Positions 8,786 to 18,456 of a stretch of 64,000 nt of DNA are shown here, piece by piece. Numbering within the stretch: the stretch's first letter is position 1; each line of letters starts with the position of its first letter. The DNA is from Chitinophaga pinensis. Lineage in GTDB: Bacteria > Bacteroidota > Bacteroidia > UKL13-3. Position numbers and translations under genes: made by a program. Below the pieces are notes generated by a model. It was not told the DNA's origin. It searched no databases and worked only from the letters and a program-made list of their open reading frames with translations. The stretch lies in assembly GCA_945898275.1 (NCBI GenBank), contig CAMDHZ010000001.1, positions 1-64,000 on the forward strand, in the 5' to 3' direction.

Positions 8786-9803
8786 GGTTATCCTCCAATT
8801 CTAAATTGGCTTTCAAGGATTCTCCTTCAAATAAAGTATCCAATTCTAAGGCATCAAAACCTTGTGTTTGTAAGTATTTTGCATAAACAGATTTGTAGCC
8901 ATGAGTTAAATAAATATGTTCTGCATTGGTTGCTGATATAGCACTGTTTAATTCTTTCCAATCTGCATGGTCAGACAATACAAAACCTCTATCAGCAGCT
9001 TGCCACCTTCTGCTGCCACGCATAGCCATCCAACCGCTGGCAAAAGCGGTTCTGTAGGGTTCGAGTTTTTTCATCCAGGGTGTTCCATTAGCGCCAGGCG
9101 GTGCAATAATTAAAGCACCTTTTAAGGCTTCTTTGGTGGCATTTTGGAGCGATAAGCAAGGGTTAAGATTCACCCCTGCAGCCATTAAGGTTTCGTTCAT
9201 GGCAAGCACTGCGCCATGCCCAAAAATATTTCCAATAGAAGTATCTAATGAATTTAGGACGCGCTGGGCTTTGCCCAGCGCATAGGCAAACACCACAGAT
9301 TGCAAACCCAATGCAGCATTTTGTTTCCACCACAAGTTTAACTCCCCCATTACCTCCGCTTGCGATTTCCAATTGAAAATGGGCAGTCCAAATGTGCATT
9401 CACTGATAAAATGCGTTGCTGCAACAGGTACAAAAGGTTCTGAAATTCCATCGTCATGGCATTTATAATCTCCGGATATTACCCACGTTTCTGCACCTTT
9501 TCTTACCCGCACTTGCGCCGAACCAGGAATATGCCCAGCTGGGAATAAGGTAACTCCTACCCCATTTATCATGCGTTCTTTTTCATAGTCTAAAGTTTCG
9601 GTTTGAACCGAGCCCAAGCGATGCTGAATAACTTTTTCAGTGATAGGATGAGACAAATAAGCGGTTTGACCCAAGCGCGCATGGTCGCTATGTCCATGTG
9701 TAATAATTGCCTTGCCAGCAGGATACCATGGGTCTATATAAAAATCTCCCTCAGCACAATACAATCCTTTTGAGGTGAGTTGGATCAAACCGAAACCTTG
9801 CAT
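8775..9803 (-). CDS. Ligase-associated DNA exonuclease (metallo-beta-lactamase/SNM1-like)
   Basis: 342 residues. The metallo-beta-lactamase motif H36-G-H-S-D-H41 is near the start, and there are further metal ligands in HIPGSAQV, SGDYKCHDD and LSDHADW. This is the beta-CASP-like nuclease that accompanies the bacterial ATP-dependent ligase and is presumed to trim DNA ends before sealing. It is the first gene of the two-gene unit and overlaps the ligase by 11 bases. Only 2 bases separate it from the TonB receptor gene upstream on the same strand, so the receptor promoter may also serve the pair. The opening MQGFGLIQL shares an 18-bp DNA identity with a stretch inside the ligase gene. Confidence 0.92.
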   Translation of the reverse strand: MQGFGLIQLTSKGLYCAEGDFYIDPWYPAGKAIITHGHSDHARLGQTAYLSHPITEKVIQHRLGSVQTETLDYEKERMINGVGVTLFPAGHIPGSAQVRVRKGAETWVISGDYKCHDDGISEPFVPVAATHFISECTFGLPIFNWKSQAEVMGELNLWWKQNAALGLQSVVFAYALGKAQRVLNSLDTSIGNIFGHGAVLAMNETLMAAGVNLNPCLSLQNATKEALKGALIIAPPGANGTPWMKKLEPYRTAFASGWMAMRGSRRWQAADRGFVLSDHADWKELNSAISATNAEHIYLTHGYKSVYAKYLQTQGFDALELDTLFEGESLKANLELEDNHAG

Positions 9804-9805
9804 AG

Positions 9806-11902
9806 TTAAAAAGTATAAGCCAATTGTAACATTGTTAACCTTGGTGGTCGCATGTCTGCAGGCCTTGTCATTAGCTCCACATTGGCAACATTGTTAATAA
9901 TCAATGAAGCCTTTAATTTGTTTGAAATTTGATAGGCAAATCTTACATCAAAAATTGTTTTACCATTGGCTGATAAGGCTCTGCCTTGGTTTATTCCTTC
10001 TACAAATAAAGACAATGGAATATCAATAAATGCCTTATCAATATTTTCCATTGCGCTATTGTACCTAGCACTAACTCCTAGTTGAAACCTTTGATAGGCA
10101 ACCTGAATATCGGCTCTTAGTAAATGTTTGAACCGATACTTAAGCATATTTGTACTGTCACTTCTGGTGGACCTAAAGCTTATGTCGTTTCCTAAGGTAT
10201 CTGTTGCAAAAACCTCATTTATATCTAACATAATTGGTTGGGTATATGTATATCCAATTAAGAAATTCCATTTGAGATTTTCTTGCAAATACTCAGCCCC
10301 ACTGCTTAAATCAAATCCTGCAATTTCTGCCTCCCCGGTATTGATTGTCATAAAACCAAATGAAGGAAATGGATTGAATGGGTCTACAATTGGACGCCAA
10401 ACACCCAAATTAAAGTCAATCATATTTTGGTATCTTGTATAGAACCCAGCCAAATCAATATAACCTTTGAGCGCCTGCCATTGAAATCCTTGTTTAATGC
10501 CTAGCTCCGCATTCCAACCAGTTTCTGCTTGCAAATTAGGGTTAGGGAAAATATTGAGTAATCCCACCGAAGTTTGAATGTAACGCTCTGCAATGGATGG
10601 AAATCGAAATCCTTGTCCAAACGATGCTCGTAAAAAAGTTGCTTTAGCTGCTTCAAAATTTGCACCTGCTCTAAAAACAGGTTTTTGCTCTCCTCTACCG
10701 TTAATGGCATAATGCTCAATTCTAGCCCCACCACTTAGATTTAAAAGCTTTCCAATGGCTTTATCTAATTGTAAAAAGGCAGCAATGTTTCTACTTTCTT
10801 GAAAGCCTTGATACAAAGGAGAATTAGTTCTTGAGTATTGGTAAATGCCACCAGCAGTTAGGGTCATTCTAATTGCACTTAGGTATTGCTGCACTTGATA
10901 CTCTCCAAAAAAGTTATTCGAGGTGTTATCTTGGTTAACTGCTGCAGTATCGGTGTTGGTGATATCATTGTTTACATGATACCATCTCCCTCTGATAGTA
11001 TGTCTTGAAGTTCCTATATAAAAATTATAATAGGGGTCGAGGTAATAATTTTTTGAAAAGGTACTTGTAGTTTGAGAATCTAATGCAGTATAACCCAAAT
11101 CATTGTTTTCCCATAAAAGAAATGAACCGCCATCTGTAAATAATGCACCCGCATTTAGACCATACTTTGAATTTCTTTTACCTTTAAATTCAGAGCGACC
11201 AGTTAATCGAAGTCTATGGTCTGATTCACCCATTCGATAGCCTTGGTCTTTAAAGTAATCCATGGAAAAGGCAAAGGCTTTGTTCTTTTTCTTAAAACTA
11301 TGAAAGCCATTAAAACCATATTGAACTCGGCTTTGCTCTGACCATTTCGCATTGCTTCGACTCGGTTGACTGAAAAAACCGCTGTGTAAATTAAAACGTG
11401 TAATTGGCTTTTCTTTGGCCATTTCAGTCCTAAAATGTATAATTCCACTTAAAGCACTTGAACCATATAAAACTGAAGAGGCTCCTTTAATAATTTCTAT
11501 TTGTTGCACACTTTCGATTGGAATAAAATTCCATTTTACTTGCCCTGCATCACCAGATAGAAAAGGCATGTCATCTACCAAAATCATTACTCTTGAGCCC
11601 ACGCCGTAGGTCCAGCCGCTGCCATTTCTAATGTTTACCTGACCATCTGTTACATGCACAGAAGGTATATTATCGAGCAACTTATCCATCATGGTTGTAT
11701 TGCGATTCCGAATAAGGTAGGGTTTAATCAGTTCTGTGCTTACCATCATGCGTTTTACTGATTGCTCGTATCGTCCTGCGGTAACAACCGTTTGGTTAAG
11801 CAAATTATTTTTATTGGTTATAGTATCTTGTCCGTTGGCAAACAGATAGGCCAATTGAAGAATTGAAAATATCGTATATCTTGCAAAAAATTTAAAATCC
11901 AT
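9806..11902 (-). CDS. TonB-dependent outer membrane receptor
   Basis: 698 residues. It has a signal-like N-terminus (to about residue 24), a plug domain (VVTAGRYEQSVKRM ... LVDDMPF ... IEIIKGASSVLYGSSALSG, about residues 37-160) and a 22-strand-type barrel ending in an aromatic residue (LQLAYTF). It is shorter than SusC proteins and lacks the N-terminal carboxypeptidase-like domain, so it resembles siderophore, cobalamin or metal receptors; the substrate cannot be read. The ATG shares two bases with the ATG of the divergent gene at 11901. The stop lies 2 bases before the exonuclease start on the same strand. Confidence 0.9.
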   Translation of the reverse strand: MDFKFFARYTIFSILQLAYLFANGQDTITNKNNLLNQTVVTAGRYEQSVKRMMVSTELIKPYLIRNRNTTMMDKLLDNIPSVHVTDGQVNIRNGSGWTYGVGSRVMILVDDMPFLSGDAGQVKWNFIPIESVQQIEIIKGASSVLYGSSALSGIIHFRTEMAKEKPITRFNLHSGFFSQPSRSNAKWSEQSRVQYGFNGFHSFKKKNKAFAFSMDYFKDQGYRMGESDHRLRLTGRSEFKGKRNSKYGLNAGALFTDGGSFLLWENNDLGYTALDSQTTSTFSKNYYLDPYYNFYIGTSRHTIRGRWYHVNNDITNTDTAAVNQDNTSNNFFGEYQVQQYLSAIRMTLTAGGIYQYSRTNSPLYQGFQESRNIAAFLQLDKAIGKLLNLSGGARIEHYAINGRGEQKPVFRAGANFEAAKATFLRASFGQGFRFPSIAERYIQTSVGLLNIFPNPNLQAETGWNAELGIKQGFQWQALKGYIDLAGFYTRYQNMIDFNLGVWRPIVDPFNPFPSFGFMTINTGEAEIAGFDLSSGAEYLQENLKWNFLIGYTYTQPIMLDINEVFATDTLGNDISFRSTRSDSTNMLKYRFKHLLRADIQVAYQRFQLGVSARYNSAMENIDKAFIDIPLSLFVEGINQGRALSANGKTIFDVRFAYQISNKLKASLIINNVANVELMTRPADMRPPRLTMLQLAYTF

Positions 11903-12650
11903 GAAAAAAATTTTACTTTCAATGATAGCAATTTGCTTGCTTAGTTTTACGCAAAATGTATTTGCTCAATGTACACCAGATCCAGCGATTAAAAGTTCAG
12001 GTACTTTTCCAGCAGTTTTAGCAGAAGCAAATGTTGGAAAACCCTATTCACAAGTAATTCAATATTTTATTACAAAAGATACCACTGTCTTTGTCCCTCA
12101 ATTGGGTCAAACTGTATCTGCAAAAATTGATACCTTATGGATAGACAATGTGGTTGGGATGCCAGAAGGTTTCACCTATTCTTGTCACAACTCGCAATGT
12201 AAAATTGTGGGTGGAACAGGCGGTTGTGCTAAATTAGTTGGCACTCCAACGTCTGGGCAAGTTGGTATTTATCCTTTAATAGTTTTGATTTCCATAAGAG
12301 CAACAGCTTTCTTAGGTCCATTGCCAATTGGTCAAACCGTGAATGATTCAAATGCGCGTTATTCAATTATCGTCAATCCAGCAAATGGAACTACAGAAAT
12401 AACAAGTGAAGCAAGTTTGTTGGTTTACCCAAATCCTGCAAAAGATGTTTTACAGTTTTATCTTCCTGATTTTAAAGGCAATGCAAATGTTTCTATTTAT
12501 GACATGCAGGGAAGAAAAATGAGCGAAAAACAATTCGAATTGTATAGAAGCACAGGAGAAGTAGAACTTAATGATTTAAAAAACGGTGTTTATAAAATCA
12601 TAATGCAAACCGAAAAAGGCATTTATTCGAAAACCTTTATTAAGGAATAA
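11901..12650 (+). CDS. Secreted protein with T9SS type A sorting domain
   Basis: 249 residues. The signal peptide MKKILLSMIAICLLSFTQ continues to NVFAQ. There is a central ~140-residue region of unknown fold with four cysteines (CTPDPAIKSSG ... CHNSQCK ... GGCAKLVG), and a C-terminal sorting domain from about residue 170 (LLVYPNPAKDVLQFYLPD ... GRKMSEKQ ... LKNGVYKIIM). It is predicted to leave the cell through the type IX system. I do not recognise the central part. It is transcribed away from the TonB receptor with overlapping start codons. It ends 2 bases before the end of the convergent ybaB-like gene. Confidence 0.85.
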   Translation: MKKILLSMIAICLLSFTQNVFAQCTPDPAIKSSGTFPAVLAEANVGKPYSQVIQYFITKDTTVFVPQLGQTVSAKIDTLWIDNVVGMPEGFTYSCHNSQCKIVGGTGGCAKLVGTPTSGQVGIYPLIVLISIRATAFLGPLPIGQTVNDSNARYSIIVNPANGTTEITSEASLLVYPNPAKDVLQFYLPDFKGNANVSIYDMQGRKMSEKQFELYRSTGEVELNDLKNGVYKIIMQTEKGIYSKTFIKE

Positions 12651-12651
12651 T

Positions 12652-12948
12652 TTATTTAAATAAGCCACCTAAACCGGGCATCATACTTCCCATCATACCT
12701 CGCATTTCGGCTTCTGAAACATTTTCAGCAGCAGCTAATGCGCGGTTTATAGCAGCGCACAAAAGATCCTGAACTTCTTCTTTTGAGTTGACAGTAAGTA
12801 GGTTTTCAGGAATATTGACTTCCAAAATTTTCCTATTGCCATTAGCAATAACCTTAATACCTTCGGCTTCTCCAATAACACTAATTGTTTCTAATTTGGC
12901 TTTAATGCCGTCAGCCATTTGTTTGGCTTGGTTTAACTTATCAAACAT
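12652..12948 (-). CDS. YbaB/EbfC family nucleoid-associated protein
   Basis: 98 residues with the family pattern: a predicted N-terminal helix (MFDKLNQAKQMADGIKAKL), a central strand region (GIKVIANGNRKILEVNIP), and a C-terminal helix with MRGMMGSMMPGLGGLFK, the usual Met/Gly-rich tail. The family forms dimers that bind DNA and coat the nucleoid. In many bacteria it sits beside dnaX/recR; here it does not. It lies tail-to-tail with the T9SS substrate gene. Confidence 0.92.
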   Translation of the reverse strand: MFDKLNQAKQMADGIKAKLETISVIGEAEGIKVIANGNRKILEVNIPENLLTVNSKEEVQDLLCAAINRALAAAENVSEAEMRGMMGSMMPGLGGLFK

Positions 12949-13012
12949 GATGCAATATTAAATAAAACTATTAATTTGGCTAAACGTTTTAAACAAGATA
13001 AAAACAAAACAC

Positions 13013-14098
13013 ATGATTAAAAAACTACTTTTTACTTCAATTTTATTTTTAAGCTTTGACCCAATTCGAGCGCAGGTAGATAGCACCCAAGAAGAAATGG
13101 TTGACTTTAGCCAATTTGATGTGGTTGAACCAACTGGAGTTAAACGCTTTTGTACAAGCAAGGTGCTGGGACTTAGTCCGAGTAAACTTATTTCTGTTGG
13201 ATATGATTTTCAAGGAAAACATGAACTAAAAAATTATTTAGGAAATGAAACTTACCCGCTAAATGGCGACAGTAATCAAGCAGCCATTAACAATGTTTCT
13301 GGAATTAGAATTGCAGCAAATTATCCAATTCTATCCAATACAAAATGGCTCATCAATATGGGTGCAACCTATTGGAGAACCAATTACAATATGGGTAGTC
13401 ATGACGGTAGTAATCATGTTATTCACAAATTACATGAAAATGGTTTAACTACAATAGGTTTGAACACCACTATTTTCAAGCCTTTAAATGAAAAGTATTT
13501 TATCTTGGCATTTGCCAGTGCCGATGCCAATGGAGATTATAAATTAAACAGCAGCGATATTGGTTCATACCTTGCAAAACCAAAAATCTCCGCAGCAGTA
13601 TTTTTTGGTAAAAAGCGCAGTGATTACTCCATTTTAGGTTTTGGATTATCTAGAACCTACAGGCCGGGTGCCTTGGGAGCTATTCCATTAATCTTATTTA
13701 ACCATACTTTCCCTAGCAGAAAGTGGGGCATTGAAACTTTGTTTCCTGCACGTTTTGCGCTTAGAAGAACCATCAACACCAGAAATTTGTTGTTTGTAGG
13801 ATATGAATTAGAAGGGACTAGTTATAGTATCGGCAATATGGGTGGAGCCGCCAGCATTCCACGTTATGACAATTTAGAATTAAGACGCTCAGAGTTAAGG
13901 CCGCGTATTACCTACGAATTTTCATTAACTGGCTTTGTTTGGCTCTCGGTTCAAGCCGGATACAGAATAAATTACAGCTTTGATATTGATCAAGGCGATA
14001 AGCTTAGATTAATTGGCTCAGATGAAAAATATCATATGGTAAATACCCTCACCAATCCTTTGTATTTTCAGATCTCTTTGAATTTAGTATCTCCTTAA
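13013..14098 (+). CDS. Outer membrane beta-barrel protein (DUF6268-like)
   Basis: 361 residues with a signal peptide (cut near IRAQ, residue 21). The rest alternates hydrophobic and polar residues as in a barrel, with GMGAT-like turns (WLINMGATYWRTNY, FFGKKRSDYSILGFG, RPRITYEFSLTGFVWLSVQAGYRINY). The pattern resembles the DUF6268 outer membrane barrel proteins of Bacteroidota, recalled by eye only. The function is unknown. It is transcribed divergently from the ybaB-like gene with 64 bases between them. Confidence 0.7.
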   Translation: MIKKLLFTSILFLSFDPIRAQVDSTQEEMVDFSQFDVVEPTGVKRFCTSKVLGLSPSKLISVGYDFQGKHELKNYLGNETYPLNGDSNQAAINNVSGIRIAANYPILSNTKWLINMGATYWRTNYNMGSHDGSNHVIHKLHENGLTTIGLNTTIFKPLNEKYFILAFASADANGDYKLNSSDIGSYLAKPKISAAVFFGKKRSDYSILGFGLSRTYRPGALGAIPLILFNHTFPSRKWGIETLFPARFALRRTINTRNLLFVGYELEGTSYSIGNMGGAASIPRYDNLELRRSELRPRITYEFSLTGFVWLSVQAGYRINYSFDIDQGDKLRLIGSDEKYHMVNTLTNPLYFQISLNLVSP

Positions 14099-14107
14099 TG
14101 GGTGATA

Positions 14108-14572
14108 CTATTTCTTTTTAAGCTCTAAACGCTTCCAAACATCTGTTCTTCCAAAGGCAGAAATACCTATATAACCGCGGATATTCATGGTATTTTTATC
14201 TGTCATATTTATGGTACAGCTATAAGTACTGCCACTCTCAGGGTCATAAATTGTACCATCTTCCCAAAGATTATTTCCTTTAAACTCAAAGCTAGATAAC
14301 ATTCTTAGGCCAAGCAAGGCAACTGTTCTTTTAGTTTCATCTGGGTTATTTTTATCTACTTTGGGCTTACCTTCTTCATTGTTAGGCTCACGCAACCATA
14401 CAATTCTGCCATAGTAATAGTTCCCAGACTTAATAATGTTTACGCGGGCTTTGCCAGTTCCAGTTTCCCATAAACCAACAATTGCGTCACCTTCTTTATC
14501 TTGAGCAAACAGTTTGGTAGAGAACGATGTTAAGATTAGGGCTACAAATAATAGTAATGTGTTTTTCATCAT
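14108..14572 (-). CDS. DUF2147 domain secreted protein
   Basis: About 154 residues. An upstream in-frame ATG at 14638 exists, but the signal peptide MMKNTLLLFVALILTSFSTK starts at 14572 or 14569, so the shorter start is preferred. The mature part has the DUF2147 hallmarks: DAIVGLWETGTGKARVNI, YYGRIVWL and the C-terminal GRTDVWKRL. This small lipocalin-like periplasmic family has no settled role. It ends 9 bases from the end of the convergent barrel gene. Confidence 0.85.
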   Translation of the reverse strand: MMKNTLLLFVALILTSFSTKLFAQDKEGDAIVGLWETGTGKARVNIIKSGNYYYGRIVWLREPNNEEGKPKVDKNNPDETKRTVALLGLRMLSSFEFKGNNLWEDGTIYDPESGSTYSCTINMTDKNTMNIRGYIGISAFGRTDVWKRLELKKK

Positions 14573-14647
14573 TTGATAATTTTTAGTTTGAACAATAATA
14601 ATAAAAATAGGTTTTAAACCACTTATAAACAGTTGCAAAATATTTTC

Positions 14648-14676
14648 TTGTCAGCTAAAGAAAATAAATAAATTTG
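14648..14676 (+). promoter_or_regulatory. Predicted Bacteroidota promoter of gcvP
   Basis: A -7 element TAAATTTG at 14669-14676 matches TAnnTTTG, and TTG lies at 14648-14650, 18 bases upstream. The predicted start of transcription is about 30 bases before the gcvP ATG. Only 139 bases separate gcvP from the divergent gene, and no glycine riboswitch fold is evident. Confidence 0.55.
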
Positions 14677-14711
14677 CACTCCCTAACAGGCATTAGATAA
14701 AAATTCAACAT

Positions 14712-17567
14712 ATGCAAATCAAAGCAAATCACTCGGATGAATTTATTCATCGTCACATTTCGCCAATGGCCAATGACACAGCGGCTATGCTAAAAACAAT
14801 AGGCATAGAAAGCCTAGACCAACTAATTGACGAAACTATCCCTTCTCATATTAGGCTGAAAGAAAGAATGAAGCTTCCAGAAGCATTGTCTGAACAGGAG
14901 TTAATTCAAATGCTACAATCATATGCCAATGAAAATATTCTGCATAAAAACTACTTGGGTCAAGGTTATTATGGCACACATACTCCCAACGTGATTTTAA
15001 GAAATATCATGGAAAACCCAGGTTGGTACACTGCCTACACGCCTTACCAAGCTGAAATTGCACAAGGAAGATTGGAGGCTTTGTTGAATTTCCAAACCAT
15101 GATCATAGACCTTACTGGAATGGAAATTGCCAATGCATCTTTGTTAGATGAAGGCACCGCAGCTGCAGAAGCTATGCACATGTTACATGCCGAAACAAAA
15201 AATGCAAATGCCACTAAATTTTTCGTGTCAGAGTTGTGTTTCCCTCAAACCATTGATATATTAAAAACACGTACCGAACCAATTGGTGTTGAATTAATCA
15301 TCGGAAACCATGAAACCATTCAATTTGATAATACCTACTTCGGTGCATTACTTCAATATCCTGCTGGCAATGGCGAAATAATTGATTATAGTGAATTCAT
15401 GGCCAAAGCCATTGAAAGCAATGTAATGGTTGCTGTTGCTGCCGATTTACTTTCTTTAACTTTATTAACCCCTCCAGGCGAATGGGGTGCTGATGTTGTA
15501 TTAGGTTCTTCACAACGTTTTGGTGTGCCAATGGGTTATGGTGGACCGCACGCTGGTTTCTTTGCCACAAAAGATGCTTACAAGCGTCAAATGCCTGGCA
15601 GAATCATTGGTGTTTCTGTAGATAGCCAAGGTAACTCAGCATTGCGTATGGCACTGCAAACCCGCGAACAACATATCCGCAGAGAAAAAGCAACTTCTAA
15701 TATTTGTACCGCGCAAGTTTTGCTTTCTATCATGGCAAGCATGTATGGCGTTTACCACGGACCAAAAGGCCTAAAAGGTATAGCAGGTAGGGTTCATGGT
15801 TTGACCCAAACGCTTGCTGATGCAGTAAATGCAAATGGTGCATCTGTAGTAAACTCAACCTATTTTGACACCCTAACAATTGCAGTTGAAAATGCAAATA
15901 CCATTCAAGCAAATGCAAATGCTAAAGGTATAAACATTGCTAAGGTATCCGACAAACATATTCGTATTTCAATAGATGAAACACATACCATCTATGACAT
16001 TAGTGAGTTAGCTAGCATCATTTGCGGAAAATCAATAAGCCTAAAACAAGCGGCTAGTGTTGAATTAAAAGCAGGTGCTAGGTATGCTAGAACTTCAACT
16101 TACATGACGCATCCGGTGTTTAACACTTATCATAGTGAACACGAAATGTTGCGTTATATTAAGCACCTTGAATCAAAAGACTTGTCTTTATGTCATTCGA
16201 TGATTGCCTTAGGTTCATGCACAATGAAATTAAATGCAACAGCAGAAATGATCCCGGTAACAATGCCAGGATTTGGTCAGTTGCATCCTTTTATTCCGCG
16301 TAACCAAGCTAACGGCTATACAAAAATATTCAATGAACTAACAGATTATCTAAAACAGGTTACAGGTTTTGCTGGCATTAGTTTACAACCCAATGCTGGT
16401 GCCCAAGGCGAATATGCTGGCTTAATGGTTATTCGTGAATACTTTAAAAGTATTGGTCAGTCCCATAGAAATATCGCCTTAATTCCTTCTTCTGCACATG
16501 GTACAAACCCTGCTAGTGCGGTAATGGCTGGAATGAAAGTGGTAGTTACAAAAACCTTAGAAAATGGGTACGTAGACATAGAAGATTTAAGAGCCAAAGC
16601 CATTGAACATAAAGATAACTTAGCATGCTTAATGGTGACTTATCCTTCTACTTATGGCGTATTTGAAGAGCAAATCACAGAAGTATGTGAGCTAATTCAC
16701 CAAAATGGCGGACAAGTTTATATGGATGGTGCAAACATGAATGCACAAGTTGGCTTAACCTCACCTGCAAATATTGGGGCAGACGTTTGCCACTTAAACT
16801 TGCACAAAACATTTTGTATCCCTCATGGTGGTGGTGGCCCTGGCATGGGACCAATTGGAGTTGCTGCGCATCTTGTACCATTTTTACCAGGACATGCTGT
16901 AGTTGATATGGGTGCAGATAAACATGCCATGAATGCTGTATCTGCAGCTCCTTGGGGAAGTGCTTCTATCCTATTGATTTCTTATGCTTACATCCGTATG
17001 ATGGGAACTGAAGGCTTAGAAAATGCAACCAAGTATGCTATTTTAAATGCTAATTATATCAAGGCTAGATTAGAAGCCGATTACCAAATTTTATATGTTG
17101 GCTCAAAAGGAAGATGTGCTCATGAAATGATTTTAGATACACGTGTGTTTAAAGGAGCAAGTGGCATAGAAGCTGAAGATATTGCAAAGCGTTTAATGGA
17201 TTATGGTTTCCATGCACCAACCATGAGTTTCCCAGTTGCAGGTACCATTATGATTGAACCAACGGAAAGTGAACCTAAATCTGAATTAGACCGTTTTTGT
17301 GATGCAATGATTGCTATCAGAAATGAAGTAAGAGCCATTGAAAATGGAACCGCAGATAAGTTGGATAATGTGCTTAAAAATGCACCACATACAGCCTCAA
17401 TGGTTATCGCGGATGAATGGAATCATACTTACACTCGTAACCAAGCTGCTTATCCATTATCCTATGTAAGGGCTGCTAAGTTTTGGCCAACTGTTGGTAG
17501 AGTAAATAACACATACGGAGATAGAAATTTAGTTTGTGCATGTTTGCCTACAGAGGCTTACGCATAA
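14712..17567 (+). CDS. gcvP: Glycine dehydrogenase (decarboxylating), P protein of the glycine cleavage system
   Basis: 951 residues, the usual length for the single-chain P protein with both halves fused. It decarboxylates glycine and passes the aminomethyl group to the lipoyl H protein. N-terminal half: [26 protein letters not shown] and [21 protein letters not shown]-terminal half: [13 protein letters not shown], the [10 protein letters not shown] loop, and the PLP-binding N-L-H-K699[12 protein letters not shown]. The glycine-rich loop is complete. gcvT and gcvH are not in the window. It has its own promoter and faces the MOSC gene tail-to-tail, 9 bases apart. Confidence 0.97.
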   Translation: MQIKANHSDEFIHRHISPMANDTAAMLKTIGIESLDQLIDETIPSHIRLKERMKLPEALSEQELIQMLQSYANENILHKNYLGQGYYGTHTPNVILRNIMENPGWYTAYTPYQAEIAQGRLEALLNFQTMIIDLTGMEIANASLLDEGTAAAEAMHMLHAETKNANATKFFVSELCFPQTIDILKTRTEPIGVELIIGNHETIQFDNTYFGALLQYPAGNGEIIDYSEFMAKAIESNVMVAVAADLLSLTLLTPPGEWGADVVLGSSQRFGVPMGYGGPHAGFFATKDAYKRQMPGRIIGVSVDSQGNSALRMALQTREQHIRREKATSNICTAQVLLSIMASMYGVYHGPKGLKGIAGRVHGLTQTLADAVNANGASVVNSTYFDTLTIAVENANTIQANANAKGINIAKVSDKHIRISIDETHTIYDISELASIICGKSISLKQAASVELKAGARYARTSTYMTHPVFNTYHSEHEMLRYIKHLESKDLSLCHSMIALGSCTMKLNATAEMIPVTMPGFGQLHPFIPRNQANGYTKIFNELTDYLKQVTGFAGISLQPNAGAQGEYAGLMVIREYFKSIGQSHRNIALIPSSAHGTNPASAVMAGMKVVVTKTLENGYVDIEDLRAKAIEHKDNLACLMVTYPSTYGVFEEQITEVCELIHQNGGQVYMDGANMNAQVGLTSPANIGADVCHLNLHKTFCIPHGGGGPGMGPIGVAAHLVPFLPGHAVVDMGADKHAMNAVSAAPWGSASILLISYAYIRMMGTEGLENATKYAILNANYIKARLEADYQILYVGSKGRCAHEMILDTRVFKGASGIEAEDIAKRLMDYGFHAPTMSFPVAGTIMIEPTESEPKSELDRFCDAMIAIRNEVRAIENGTADKLDNVLKNAPHTASMVIADEWNHTYTRNQAAYPLSYVRAAKFWPTVGRVNNTYGDRNLVCACLPTEAYA

Positions 17568-17576
17568 GCAATTAAA

Positions 17577-18374
17577 TTACTTATAAGTTAATGGCAGCAC
17601 AGCATCTCCAATGCTGATGCTGCCATTTTCGTTTAAGGCAATAACATTGGCGCCAAACATAACTTTATTGTTTACTGTTCTGTATTTTGCTAAAGTAGCC
17701 AAAGGCTCTTTGCTTTGTACAGCAGTCTCTTGGTTAATAGTGGTAACATTACACCGTGCACAAGGTTTGGCCATTTTAAATCGGTTTGAACCAATCAAAA
17801 ATTCGTTGAAGGTATCTTCCACAAATGCCTCTCCCCTACTAAACACAATATTTGGTCTGAACCTATTCATTGAAATCGCTTCAGGCAGTCTTTGGTTCAA
17901 ATCTACCAATGAACTTTCACCAATTAACAAATAAGGAAAGCCATCGGCAAGGCTGAGGTTATAAGTTTTCTCTATATATCCTTTTGGGATTTCTCTGCTT
18001 CCTTGAACAATTTTTACAAGACTTAACTCTCTTTCAAACCATTGAGAAATTTGCTCATCAATAGCTTCATTTACCCTTAAAGCCAAAGGAAAATCATCCC
18101 AAACTTTCACAGCCATAGGAGCCCCAATTGCTTCTTGAACTCCAAATGTCAGTTGATCATTTTTATATGAAACTTGGACTTCATCCCCTTGGATTTTAAC
18201 CTTAACCAAAGCCATTTCTGGAAGATTCCTTTGAGAGATAAACTCCAAATGTTTATCAACAAGCATCCAATTTCTATCAAATAAAAAGCCACTTGGGGAA
18301 ATATGCGCTTCATTTAAAGCAATTCCTGACATTCCTTTAATTGGATAAATATTTAATTGGGTAATAATATACAT
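17577..18374 (-). CDS. MOSC domain-containing protein
   Basis: About 265 residues. It has an N-terminal MOSC_N beta-barrel (MYIITQLNIYPIKGMSG ... FDRNWMLVD) and a C-terminal MOSC domain with FRPNIVFSRG and the conserved Cys in KPCARCNVTTIN. The family moves sulfur onto, or binds, molybdenum cofactors (YcbX, mARC type). An in-frame ATG at 18386 also exists, but the next upstream bases are the A-run of the SusCD terminator and the family starts at MYIITQ, so 18374 is chosen. It carries one GGTTYRAACC element at 17783, encoding GSNR. Confidence 0.88.
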   Translation of the reverse strand: MYIITQLNIYPIKGMSGIALNEAHISPSGFLFDRNWMLVDKHLEFISQRNLPEMALVKVKIQGDEVQVSYKNDQLTFGVQEAIGAPMAVKVWDDFPLALRVNEAIDEQISQWFERELSLVKIVQGSREIPKGYIEKTYNLSLADGFPYLLIGESSLVDLNQRLPEAISMNRFRPNIVFSRGEAFVEDTFNEFLIGSNRFKMAKPCARCNVTTINQETAVQSKEPLATLAKYRTVNNKVMFGANVIALNENGSISIGDAVLPLTYK

Positions 18375-18386
18375 GGGTTCAAACAT

Positions 18387-18419
18387 AAAAAAAACGAGTC
18401 ACCAAAGGTGACCCGTTTT
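18387..18419 (-). terminator. Intrinsic terminator of the SusC-SusD unit
   Basis: Stem GGTGACCCGTTTT / AAAACGAGTCACC with one mismatch and a 3-nt loop. Read on the minus strand it is followed by 8 T. It lies 38 bases after the susD-like stop, directly before the MOSC gene. Confidence 0.85.
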
Positions 18420-18456
18420 CAAAATTTTGCGGGGTAACAAAAATTTTACACAACTA

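Noticed and set aside
9163-9399. Alternative minus-strand ORF with many Cys and Trp inside the exonuclease gene
   Set aside because: It is out of frame with a well-supported nuclease and has no start context or known family.
14573-14711. Glycine riboswitch before gcvP
   Set aside because: The 139-base gap is shared with a divergent gene, and no aptamer-like paired structure could be made out.
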